Source of the DNA: Gloeocapsa sp. PCC 7428
GTDB taxonomy: Bacteria > Cyanobacteriota > Cyanobacteriia > Cyanobacteriales > Chroococcidiopsidaceae
Assembly: GCF_000317555.1 (NCBI RefSeq)
Contig: NC_019745.1
Span: forward strand, 5,336,001-5,400,000
DNA: 64,000 nt
Reading direction: 5' to 3'
In this document: piece after piece, positions 9,032-16,459 of the stretch
How the letters are laid out: every line of letters begins with the position of its first letter
Numbering within the stretch: position 1 is the stretch's first letter
Notes under the pieces: model-generated
Told to the model about the DNA's origin: nothing
What the model saw: the letters and a program-made list of their open reading frames with translations, nothing else
The model's database searches: none
Program-made: the position numbers and the translations under genes

Positions 9032-9307
9032 ATGGTTTACACACCTGAAAAACAATTAGTCACAACAACTGCAATTTCTCATGCTCAAAGCAAAAGTTTG
9101 GAGACATCTTTCCAAGCCGCTTTAGAACACGCTCGTCGCCTCACTCAAATGTATGGCATTGGATCAACTGAAGTTGCTGTAGCTTGGGATACAGTCGAAG
9201 AATTGATAACTGCGTTGGTTCGCCAGCCAAAACGATCTCTTTCTGCGTTTGAGCACTACTGCAACTTGCATCCAGACGCGCCAGAATGTCGCATTTATGA
9301 CGTTTAA
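9032..9307 (+). CDS. cp12: CP12-like redox regulator lacking the N-terminal Cys pair
   Basis: 91-residue protein with the CP12 core AVAWDTVEEL (about residues 53-62) and the C-terminal CP12 tail FEHYCNLHPDAPECRIYDV with its two cysteines. CP12 is the small, partly disordered protein that ties glyceraldehyde-3-phosphate dehydrogenase and phosphoribulokinase into an inactive complex in the dark. The two cysteines that normally precede AWD are missing (the site reads GSTEVAVAWD), so only the C-terminal disulphide, the GAPDH-binding one in ordinary CP12, could form. The open frame begins at 8981 with TTG, but ATG at 9032 has GGAG ten bases upstream and gives a sensible N-terminus. Confidence 0.82.
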   Translation: MVYTPEKQLVTTTAISHAQSKSLETSFQAALEHARRLTQMYGIGSTEVAVAWDTVEELITALVRQPKRSLSAFEHYCNLHPDAPECRIYDV

Positions 9308-9503
9308 GCAGCAGTTGCTTCATTAGGAAGTTTGCACTACCCCAAGTTGCTTGTGCTTACGAGAGTGTAGGTAGTGCGATCGCTGCGTCCAGACTAGCAC
9401 CTTCAGGCAACTCGTTTTGCTCAAATAGCGATTTTCTACCTACACTAAAAACCTTTACTGATAAAAGAATTTTACTTAAACCACTACTCAAAAGCTTGAA
9501 GTT
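9308..9503. other. Intergenic, left of MITE-like element
   Basis: Non-coding DNA after the CP12-like gene. A short imperfect hairpin directly overlaps the CP12 stop (AAGCAGCAGTTGCTT) but no T-run follows, so I do not call it a terminator. One HIP1 octamer is present near 9378. No open frame is seen. Confidence 0.45.
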
Positions 9504-9676
9504 ATACCATTTCACCAAATAAAAACTACAAATCATTTCTCCTCTGCACCTCTGCCCACGCCAGTCGCCTCAACGGGGACTCGGGGACCCCACGTAGTGG
9601 GGATTGGGGGTAAACCCCCGCACGGCGCAGGCTCCTGAAGCTGCCTATTTGTAGTAAATTCAAAGTGACATGGTAT
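9504..9676. mobile_element. MITE-like non-coding element with inverted ends
   Basis: A 173-base segment bounded by imperfect inverted repeats of about 30 bases. The left end starts ATACCATTTCACCAAATAAA and runs to CTACAAAT. The reverse complement of the right end starts ATACCATGTCACTTTGAATT and also runs to CTACAAAT. Both ends are flanked by TT/TA. The interior has no open frame but carries G/C-rich hairpins (CCCCACGTAGTGGGG and GGGGGTAAACCCCC). The ends, size and lack of coding suit a miniature inverted-repeat element. A related terminus (GAAATGGTATA) recurs at about 12911. No transposase is present in the window. Confidence 0.55.
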
Positions 9677-9747
9677 TAGAAGGCTGCTTCTCAGCAAAAA
9701 TGTTATTTAATAAAAAAGTGGTGATTAACAAATTTTAATAAAGACCT

Positions 9748-10638
9748 GTGACTACTCAGCAAATACCTTATACTTCTAGCTTAGAAAAGTACGTTTGGAA
9801 CTGGCAAGGATACAATATTCAGTACACCGTTAAAGGCGAGGGACGTCCTTTAGTTTTGGTGCATGGATTTGGTGCTTGTATCGGACACTGGCGCAAGAAT
9901 ATCTCTGTACTAGCCGATGCGGGCTATCGCGTGTTTGCTTTAGACATGCTTGGTTTTGGTGGATCGAGTAAACCGCCGCTGAATTACACTTTAGACGTTT
10001 GGGAACTTTTGCTCAAAGATTTTTCGGAAGCACACATTCAAGAACCTGCAATATTTATCGGTAACTCGATCGGCGCGTTATTGAGTCTAATGGTAGTCGC
10101 AAATCATCCTGAAATCGCCGCAGGTGCGGTTTTGATTAACAGCGCGGGTGGTTTAAGCCATCGTCCAAATGAACTGAATCCGCCGTTACGCATCTTCATG
10201 GCAGGGTTTAATCGGCTTGTGCGATCGCGAATTACAGGAAAAACGATCTTTAACCGCATTCGCCAAAAATCGCAAATCCGCCGCACGTTGCTGCAAGTAT
10301 ACCGCAATCGCGAAGCTGTCACCGATGAACTCGTAGATATGCTGTACGAACCAGCGTGCGATCCTGGCGCGCAACAAGTGTTTGCTTCGATTATTACCGC
10401 GCCTCCAGGTCCTAGTCCAGCCGAGTTGTTACCGAAGGTGAAACGTCCTTTACTCGTGGTATGGGGTGCGGACGATCCTTGGACGCCGATTAGTGGCGCA
10501 AAAATTTATGAAACGATGCGCGATCGCGGTGAACCTATTGAAGTTGTCCCAATTCCAAACGCAGGTCATTGTCCGCATGATGAAGTTCCCGACAAAGTCA
10601 ATCCTGTGATTGTTGAGTGGTTAGATAAATTACCCTAA
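9748..10638 (+). CDS. Alpha/beta-fold hydrolase
   Basis: 296 residues, a complete single-domain alpha/beta hydrolase. Oxyanion-hole region LVLVHGFGACIGHWRKN, nucleophile elbow IGNSIGALLSL (Ser), acid VVWGADDPWTP (Asp) and catalytic His in IPNAGHCPHDE are all in order, with a helical cap between about residues 135 and 220. Related cyanobacterial and plant proteins include pheophytinase-like esterases, but the substrate cannot be fixed from sequence. The start is a GTG at 9748 (MTTQQIPYTSS). There is no signal peptide, so it is cytosolic. The following DUF1400 hydrolase lies 66 bases downstream and may be co-transcribed. Confidence 0.85.
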   Translation: MTTQQIPYTSSLEKYVWNWQGYNIQYTVKGEGRPLVLVHGFGACIGHWRKNISVLADAGYRVFALDMLGFGGSSKPPLNYTLDVWELLLKDFSEAHIQEPAIFIGNSIGALLSLMVVANHPEIAAGAVLINSAGGLSHRPNELNPPLRIFMAGFNRLVRSRITGKTIFNRIRQKSQIRRTLLQVYRNREAVTDELVDMLYEPACDPGAQQVFASIITAPPGPSPAELLPKVKRPLLVVWGADDPWTPISGAKIYETMRDRGEPIEVVPIPNAGHCPHDEVPDKVNPVIVEWLDKLP

Positions 10639-10704
10639 GCTACTGTTTACTAGACTTTTAACTTTCTCAAAGTTGCTAGTTTATAAGTAGCTGGATTTCT
10701 GGAA

Positions 10705-12390
10705 TTGGTAGCTTTGATATCCAAACCTCACAGACAAAATTTATATGCGTATCAGCGCGTATTTTGGCAAATTGGGCTGGTTGCATCTTCCTTGGGGTTT
10801 TGCCTCATCCCTACTCTAGGAATCATGCGACCATCCTTGACAGCGGAGCGAATTTATGCTTCTTACTCAGTTGTCGAACGCTCAATTTCGGTAGCAGCGC
10901 TAGAAAGGTATGCACGTGAGGGGATTTTAGATGACGAACTTGCGGTTTATGCACAATACATCAACCCACAACAGCTAGAACAATTACGACGGGTATTACT
11001 GACGCGAATTGAGTTGAGTCCGGTAGCCGTTGCACAGTTTCTTTACACGCCGCAAGGAATCATTTTATTAGAGCGATTGGGGCAAATTATTCAAACCGAA
11101 GCGCGTCAACCAGGTTTTTATGCAATTCGCTCTGCATTAATTTTAGCCGCAGCGACGCCGGATGGTTTAACGCTACTCAATGTGTTACGTCAGTTTCCCA
11201 CACGTAGTATTCGTATCAATTTAACACGCAGTTTACAAATAGCAGAACAACTAGAAAGATTAGTCAGTCAAACTGCACAAGCGATCGCACTTGTGCAAAA
11301 AGATGCCATGAATGCTGCGATCGCGCAACCACTGGATGTTTGGCAATTACCTGATTTGCGCGAACGAGGTTCATTGAGTTGGAATCAGCAAACACTCACG
11401 TTATCCGATCCAAGACGCGATCGCCAATTTCTGGTGGATATGTATCTACCACTGAATTTGGAAAAGCCAGCACCAGTGATTGTGATTTCGCATGGTTTGG
11501 GTTCGGATCGAACGAGTTTTATCTATTTAGCAACTCAACTCGCATCCTATGGCTTTGCGGTGGCGGTTCCCGAACACCCTGGAAGTAATACAGAACAATT
11601 GCGATCGCTTTTGTCGGGAGTCGCTGCGGAAGTCGCGCAACCAAACGAATTTATCAACCGTCCGTTGGATGTCAGGTATTTACTTAATGAGTTGGAACGT
11701 TTGCGCATCTCTGACGCCCGTTTTAGAAATATCGATGTTCAGCGCGTTGGAGTGATTGGGCAATCTTTTGGCGGTTATACTGCATTAGCACTTGCAGGCG
11801 CAGAATTAAACTTTGAACAACTACAAAAAGACTGTACAGCGTTAAGCGATTCGCCTTTGTGGAATGTTTCGTTATTACTGCAATGTCGCGCGTTGGAGTT
11901 ACCAAAGACAGGCTATGTTTTACGCGATCCGCGTGTCAAAGCTGCGATCGCTATCAACCCGATTACGAGTAGTGTTTTCGGTGAAGCGAGTATTCGTCAA
12001 ATTGCTGTCCCTGTGATGATTGTCAGTGGTAGTGCGGATACGATTGCACCTACATTAGCTGAACAAATTCGTCCTTTTAGTTGGCTGACGACTCCTGATA
12101 AGTATCTGGCTGTGATTGTCGGTGCTACGCACTTCTCAACCATTGGCGAAACTACGCCTGGTTCTGAACCTATCGCCGTACCACCACAAGTTATCGGTCC
12201 TACTCCAGAAGTTGCACGGTTGTATATGAGTGCTTTGAGCGTACCGTTTTTTCAAACATACATCAACAATTCGCAGCAGTATCGCCCGTATCTTAGTTCA
12301 GCGTATGCGCAAGCAATTAGTGAGAATTTGTTACCGCTGAGTTTAGTGCGATCGCTCTCAAATACTGCTCTAGAACAATTTCTCCGCTAA
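10705..12390 (+). CDS. DUF1400 alpha/beta hydrolase, exported
   Basis: 561 residues. An N-terminal hydrophobic segment (about 22-45, IGLVASSLGFCLIPTLGIM) looks like a signal anchor. Residues about 45-190 match the cyanobacterial DUF1400 module, which begins with ERIYASYSVVERSISVAALE. The rest is a PAF-acetylhydrolase/dienelactone-hydrolase-like fold with VIVISHGLGSDRTSFIYLA, nucleophile GVIGQSFGGYTALALAG, acid VSGSADTIAP and His in VGATHFSTIG. A lipase or esterase role in the periplasm is likely; the substrate is unknown. The start is weakly determined: TTG at 10705 or 10714, with no ATG before residue 41. Confidence 0.85.
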   Translation: MVALISKPHRQNLYAYQRVFWQIGLVASSLGFCLIPTLGIMRPSLTAERIYASYSVVERSISVAALERYAREGILDDELAVYAQYINPQQLEQLRRVLLTRIELSPVAVAQFLYTPQGIILLERLGQIIQTEARQPGFYAIRSALILAAATPDGLTLLNVLRQFPTRSIRINLTRSLQIAEQLERLVSQTAQAIALVQKDAMNAAIAQPLDVWQLPDLRERGSLSWNQQTLTLSDPRRDRQFLVDMYLPLNLEKPAPVIVISHGLGSDRTSFIYLATQLASYGFAVAVPEHPGSNTEQLRSLLSGVAAEVAQPNEFINRPLDVRYLLNELERLRISDARFRNIDVQRVGVIGQSFGGYTALALAGAELNFEQLQKDCTALSDSPLWNVSLLLQCRALELPKTGYVLRDPRVKAAIAINPITSSVFGEASIRQIAVPVMIVSGSADTIAPTLAEQIRPFSWLTTPDKYLAVIVGATHFSTIGETTPGSEPIAVPPQVIGPTPEVARLYMSALSVPFFQTYINNSQQYRPYLSSAYAQAISENLLPLSLVRSLSNTALEQFLR

Positions 12391-12645
12391 TGTTACTGCG
12401 GTTAGATGTCGAAAAATCAGAACGGCTATTAATCTTAACTTTAGCTGTTAATAGCAGAAGTCAGGAATAAAAGCTACCTATGGTGATAGTTTTCTGCTTC
12501 TATAATGTCCTAATTAATCTCTCAATTGCTACATACCATAGCAAAACGCATTCAGCTTAGGACAAGTATATTGAGTAAATGTATTACTCGATAAAGCTTT
12601 TAAAAAAGCTAACAGCTAACTGCTATATCATATGAGACTATAGAA

Positions 12646-12819
12646 ATGAACAATATATTAATTGCAATTCTCGTCTTAGCTTTACTACTTGTTACTATTT
12701 TCTCACCTTTTTCTGCTTTAGCTTTGTTAATGCTTTTTCTATTAATTTCAGCTTTTGCAGGCATCGTCTGGAGTATACTAAGAACGCTGATTTTTGGTGA
12801 GCCTAGTAAAAAGAGTTAG
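12646..12819 (+). CDS. Small hydrophobic membrane protein
   Basis: 57 codons from ATG at 12646 to TAG at 12819. Two hydrophobic stretches (ILIAILVLALLLVTIF and ALLMLFLLISAFAGIVW) end in a short basic tail GEPSKKS, as expected for a small two-helix inner-membrane protein with a cytosolic C-terminus. No family is recognised. Support comes from the coherent hydrophobic pattern, the start-stop frame and the intrinsic terminator-like hairpin about 50 bases downstream. The ribosome-binding site is weak (GAGACTATAGAA). Confidence 0.5.
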   Translation: MNNILIAILVLALLLVTIFSPFSALALLMLFLLISAFAGIVWSILRTLIFGEPSKKS

Positions 12820-12871
12820 TTTGTTTAGCAATGCTTTAAACTAGAGCGAATCTCTACTCATCACAAAGGTT

Positions 12872-12901
12872 ACAGAGGAGCGCGAACGACTCTGTTTTTT
12901 T
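12872..12901 (+). terminator. Intrinsic terminator after small membrane protein
   Basis: ACAGAG and CTCTGT form a six-pair stem around a G/C-containing loop, followed directly by a run of seven T. It is placed 50 bases after the stop of the small membrane protein, as expected for a rho-independent terminator on the plus strand. Confidence 0.6.
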
Positions 12902-13141
12902 GTTTTTGAGAAATGGTATATTGAAATACAACAAAAATATATCTGTTTGCTTAATTCTTATATAGTTAGTTGTCAATTTCCAAGCAAAATTCAGTTGGCT
13001 TGTTTATAGGGCATCCGAAAGAGGATAGTATTAATTCAAGACCTTCCTACTTCCCAATTGTGGGAGATTTAGGGGGTAAATACCATATCTTTAAGACTCA
13101 TATGGCATACTAAGACAACTCAATAAGTTCAAGCAGGAATT
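12902..13141. other. Intergenic, upstream of TPR gene
   Basis: Non-coding. It holds a GAAATGGTATA motif resembling the ends of the 9.5 kb MITE-like element, an AT-rich promoter-like stretch (12940-12975) and one copy of the GGGA-GATTTAGGGGG palindromic repeat described separately. The TPR gene ATG follows at 13142 after the weak ribosome-binding site CAGGAAT. Confidence 0.5.
13051..13076 (+). repeat. Small palindromic repeat, copy 1
   Basis: TTCCCAATTGTGGGAGATTT followed by AGGGGG. The CCCA/TGGG arms form a hairpin and GATTTAGGGGG follows. Two more copies with the same layout are at 54905-54930 and 60664-60690, all in intergenic DNA upstream of genes and in the same orientation. Confidence 0.6.
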
Positions 13142-13615
13142 ATGGATGACGCATCTATTATTGATCCACTACTAGAAGCTTTAAAAAATCCTGATGAGAA
13201 GGTGCGCAATTGGGCAACGCAGGAGTTATGGAAGCATTGGTTTGGACAAAAGGGCGTTTACGGGTTGCAGCTATTACAACAAAGTCAAGCGCTAGTTGAA
13301 GCGGGTAAAACTGAACAAGCCGAAGCGTTATTATCAGAAGTTATTGAAGCTCAACCTGATTTTGCTGAAGCGTGGAACCGACGTGCAGTATTGTATTACA
13401 TCAACGGTCAATATCAAAGGTCGTTAACAGATTGCGAAATGGTAGTTAAACTCAATCCGGTTCATTTTGGGGCGCTTCATGGTATGGGTTTATGCTACAT
13501 TGCTTTGGGAAATTATAGTGAGGCGATTCGGGCTTTGCGTCGTGCTTTAGAAGTTCAACCGTATGCAATAGAAAACCAAAGGTTAATTCTAGAATGTACT
13601 GCACAACTCAGCTAA
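13142..13615 (+). CDS. TPR-repeat protein with HEAT-like start
   Basis: 157 residues. The first 30 (DPLLEALKNPDEKVRNWATQ) resemble one HEAT helix pair of phycobilisome-lyase type. From about residue 40 there are three tetratricopeptide repeats: ALVEAGKTEQAEALLSEVIE, then FAEAWNRRAVLYYINGQYQR and FGALHGMGLCYIALGNYSEA. It is probably a cytosolic protein-protein adaptor. The stop overlaps the start of the following ABC substrate-binding protein by 22 bases, suggesting coupled translation, but a functional link with the transporter is not known. Confidence 0.82.
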   Translation: MDDASIIDPLLEALKNPDEKVRNWATQELWKHWFGQKGVYGLQLLQQSQALVEAGKTEQAEALLSEVIEAQPDFAEAWNRRAVLYYINGQYQRSLTDCEMVVKLNPVHFGALHGMGLCYIALGNYSEAIRALRRALEVQPYAIENQRLILECTAQLS

Positions 13616-14658
13616 AAAATGATAAGGTAAATCGTCGCAAATTTTTGCAATATAGTTCGTTGTTTATTGGTAGTAGTGTAGTTGCCGCTTGTACAAATAA
13701 TCAGTCTCAAGTTGATACTTCGCAATCCAACGACCTCGATCGCGTAACGTTTGGGACAAACTGGGTAGCCCAAGCCGAACACGGAGGATTTTATCAAGCG
13801 ATCGCGACAGGCATCTACAAAGAACACGGCTTAGATGTCACAATTCAAATGGGTGGACCGCAAGTTCCAACAGGTACGCAATTATTAATGGGAAATGCGG
13901 TTGATTTCTTTATGGGATATGGTGTTGATGCAGTTAACGCGGTTGCAGAAGGAATACCAAAAATTACTGTAGCGGCAATTTTTCAAAAAGATCCCCAGTG
14001 TCTTATTGCGCATCCTAACACAGGAGTTGATTCAATAGAAGACCTTAGAGGTAGACCGATTTATATATCTTCGTCGGCGAATGTAACGTATTGGCCTTTG
14101 TTAGCCGCAAAATTTGGGTTTACCGACGATCAAAAGCGTCCTTATAATTTTAATCCTGGTCCATTTCTTGCGGATAAGCAATCGGCACAGCAAGGATATA
14201 TCACGTCTGAACCTTTCGCGATCGAGCGACAAGGAGGATTTACACCCGTTGTCTTTTTATTAGCAGATTATGGTTATATTCCTTATTCAACAACGATCGA
14301 AACCAGGCGCGAATTAGTCGAGAATAATCCTGATTTAGTTCAACGCTTTGTCGATGCATCGATTAAAGGTTGGTATAGCTATTTAGAAAACCCAGCGCCA
14401 GGAAACGAATTAATTAAACAAGCTAACCCAGAAATGACCGACGAACAAATCGCCTATGGACTTGATAAACTCCAAGAATACGGGATTATCAATTCTGGTG
14501 AAGTCGAACAACTCGGAATTGGGGCGATGAGTGAGGAACGATGGCAAACCTTTTTTAATACTATGACTCAAGCAGGAGTTTTTAAACCGAATATCGAGTA
14601 CAAACAAGCATTTACCTTGCAATTTGTCAATAAAGGCGCGCAGGCGTATCGCAGTTAG
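13594..14658 (+). CDS. ABC importer substrate-binding lipoprotein (NMT1/ThiY-like)
   Basis: 354 residues. The N-terminus has a twin-arginine-like RRKFLQ and a lipobox ending VVAAC (Cys33), so it is probably an exported lipoprotein. The mature part has the NMT1/SsuA-type periplasmic-binding fold: TFGTNWVAQAEHGGFYQAIA at the start, then MGNAVDFFMGYGVDAVNAVA and EDLRGRPIYISSSANVTYW. The segment FLADKQSAQQGYITSEPFAI is like the binding proteins of thiamin-precursor and riboflavin importers. I infer a small heteroaromatic or vitamin-like ligand, not more. Its ATPase and permease follow on the same strand. Confidence 0.85.
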   Translation: MYCTTQLKNDKVNRRKFLQYSSLFIGSSVVAACTNNQSQVDTSQSNDLDRVTFGTNWVAQAEHGGFYQAIATGIYKEHGLDVTIQMGGPQVPTGTQLLMGNAVDFFMGYGVDAVNAVAEGIPKITVAAIFQKDPQCLIAHPNTGVDSIEDLRGRPIYISSSANVTYWPLLAAKFGFTDDQKRPYNFNPGPFLADKQSAQQGYITSEPFAIERQGGFTPVVFLLADYGYIPYSTTIETRRELVENNPDLVQRFVDASIKGWYSYLENPAPGNELIKQANPEMTDEQIAYGLDKLQEYGIINSGEVEQLGIGAMSEERWQTFFNTMTQAGVFKPNIEYKQAFTLQFVNKGAQAYRS

Positions 14659-14785
14659 TGGACAGTGGAGAGTGGGCAGCGAAGATTTTCAACTGTCAAC
14701 TCCTAAAGATGATTTGGTATTCCTGCTTACGGTAGAGTGACGCTGGATAGAATATGGTAGGTAATTATCGATCAGTTGATAGCGA

Positions 14786-15574
14786 ATGACTCTTCCCGCA
14801 ATTCGGCTAAATCAGATCAGTAAGGTTTATGGTAACGGAACTGTAGCTTTACAAAATATGAATTTAGCAATTCAGGATGCTGAATTTGTGAGTTTAGTAG
14901 GTCCATCTGGTTGTGGTAAAAGTACCGTATTGCGGATGATTGCTGGCTTGGGACAAATGAATTCTGGCAGTATCGAGTGGGGAATTAGCGATCGCCAACT
15001 GGCGTATGTCTTTCAAGAAGCTGCGTTAATGCCTTGGGCAACGGTGCAAGAAAACGTGCGTCTGCCGTTAAAATTAGCTGGGACATCGAAAAAGTATGCG
15101 GAAGTCTTAGTACAGCAAGCAATTCAAAGGGTTGGGTTGAGTGGATTTGAACGCAGCTATCCCCGCGAGTTATCTGGCGGGATGAAAATGCGAGTGTCGA
15201 TCGCACGTGCTTTAGTCACAAAACCAAACGTGCTATTAATGGATGAACCTTTCGGTGCGCTCGATGAAATTACGCGGAGTAAGCTGAATCATGATGTCCT
15301 CGATTTGTGGAGTCAGCACCGATGGACAGTCGTGTTTGTAACGCACAATATTTATGAAGCGGTTTATCTTTCTAATCGTGTCATTGTAATGGCGGCGCGT
15401 CCTGGGCGTGTTGTTGCAGATGTCGCTATCAACGCACCGTATCCGCGTAGTGAAGAATTTCGTACTTCTTTGCTGTATAACGAATATTGCCGCGAAGTTT
15501 CGCAATGTTTAGTAGCAGCTATGAATGAGTCGCCGTTACAACTTAATCACACTGCGATCGCCCAACCAATATAG
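14786..15574 (+). CDS. ABC importer ATPase (SsuB/TauB type)
   Basis: 262-residue nucleotide-binding subunit. Walker A is GPSGCGKST (about residues 39-47), the Q-loop is VFQEAALMPWATV, the signature is ELSGGMKMRVSIARAL, Walker B is VLLMDEPFGALDE and the switch His is in VTHNIYEAVYLS. The MKMR variant of the signature and the Q-loop are typical of the nitrate/taurine/sulfonate/pyrimidine group of importers. It energises uptake with the permease whose ATG is only 6 bases after this stop and with the lipoprotein encoded 127 bases upstream. Confidence 0.93.
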   Translation: MTLPAIRLNQISKVYGNGTVALQNMNLAIQDAEFVSLVGPSGCGKSTVLRMIAGLGQMNSGSIEWGISDRQLAYVFQEAALMPWATVQENVRLPLKLAGTSKKYAEVLVQQAIQRVGLSGFERSYPRELSGGMKMRVSIARALVTKPNVLLMDEPFGALDEITRSKLNHDVLDLWSQHRWTVVFVTHNIYEAVYLSNRVIVMAARPGRVVADVAINAPYPRSEEFRTSLLYNEYCREVSQCLVAAMNESPLQLNHTAIAQPI

Positions 15575-15580
15575 TAGACA

Positions 15581-16411
15581 ATGACTATTCTCCGTCGCCG
15601 CAAATCCTCTTTAGTTAACGCAAATCATGGCGTATCGATTGATGTTGTCGCACCGATTGTAGTAGGAATTCTGGCGTTGGTGGCGTGGGAAATTTTTGTG
15701 CGCGTAACAGGTTTACCACCGTATCTACTGCCTGGACCTCTGTTAGTATTGCAAACATTAATTAATGACTGGAATGAACTATTTGCTTCGTTGTTAGTCA
15801 CGTTGCAAATTACTGTCGTTGCGTTTGTCGCCGCAGCGGTGTCAGGGTTGTTGATTTCGATTTTGTTTACGCAGAGTAAGTGGATTGAGAAAAGTTTATT
15901 TCCGTATGCGGTGATTTTGCAAACAACTCCGATCGTAGCGATCGCACCGTTGATTATTATTTGGTTAAAAAACAACACGTTTGCGGCGTTGGTTGTTTGT
16001 GCTTGGATTGTGGCGTTTTTCCCGATTGTTTCTAACACGACGCTGGGGCTAAATAGTGTCGATCGCAATTTAGTCAATTTGTTTCAACTGTATAAAGCTT
16101 CAAAGTGGCAAACTTTGCTGTATTTGCGTTTACCGAGTGCTATGCCGTATTTTTTGGGAGGGTTGCGCATCAGTGGCGGTTTGGCGTTGATTGGTGCGGT
16201 GGTCGCGGAGTTTGTCGCAGGAACAGGTGGGGCGCGATCGGGAATTGCGTATCGCATTTTGATATCGAGTTACAATTTGCAGATTCCGCGTATGTTTGCG
16301 GCGTTGTTGTTGACGACGGGGTTGGGGGTGGCGATTTTTGTGGGGTTGACGGCGTTGTCAGATTGGGTGTTAGGGAAATGGCATGAAAGTGCGGTGAAGC
16401 ATGAGAATTGA
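15581..16411 (+). CDS. ABC importer permease (SsuC/ThiX type)
   Basis: 276 residues with six predicted membrane helices, the size of BPD-transport inner-membrane components. The coupling-helix (EAA) region is FQLYKASKWQTLLYLRLPSA followed by MPYFLGGLRISGGLALIG. Early sequence IVVGILALVAWEIFVRVTGL and LPPYLLPGP are family typical. It forms the membrane channel of the importer with the two preceding genes. The 3' third of the gene is unusually rich in G and poor in C on the coding strand (about 16180-16400), a bias that continues into the next gene. Confidence 0.92.
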   Translation: MTILRRRKSSLVNANHGVSIDVVAPIVVGILALVAWEIFVRVTGLPPYLLPGPLLVLQTLINDWNELFASLLVTLQITVVAFVAAAVSGLLISILFTQSKWIEKSLFPYAVILQTTPIVAIAPLIIIWLKNNTFAALVVCAWIVAFFPIVSNTTLGLNSVDRNLVNLFQLYKASKWQTLLYLRLPSAMPYFLGGLRISGGLALIGAVVAEFVAGTGGARSGIAYRILISSYNLQIPRMFAALLLTTGLGVAIFVGLTALSDWVLGKWHESAVKHEN

Positions 16412-16420
16412 GAATGAATC

Positions 16421-16450
16421 GAACCACATAGGCGCTAGGACGCAAAGAGG
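16421..16450 (+). repeat. Short dispersed repeat
   Basis: GAACCACATAGGCGCTAGGA followed by CGCAAAGAGG. The same pattern in reverse orientation occurs at 60220-60240 (CCTCTGCGTTTAGAGTGGTTC). Such 'GAACCAC-AGGCGC-AGGACGC-AGAGG' stretches are common intergenic repeats in cyanobacterial genomes (my recollection, not checked). Here it also supplies the purine-rich AAAGAGG close to the next start codon. Confidence 0.5.
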
Positions 16451-16459
16451 TAATTGGGG

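Noticed and set aside
12425-12455. Hairpin GCTATTAA ... TTAATAGC after the DUF1400 hydrolase
   Set aside because: AT-rich stem and no T-run, so I do not call it a terminator.
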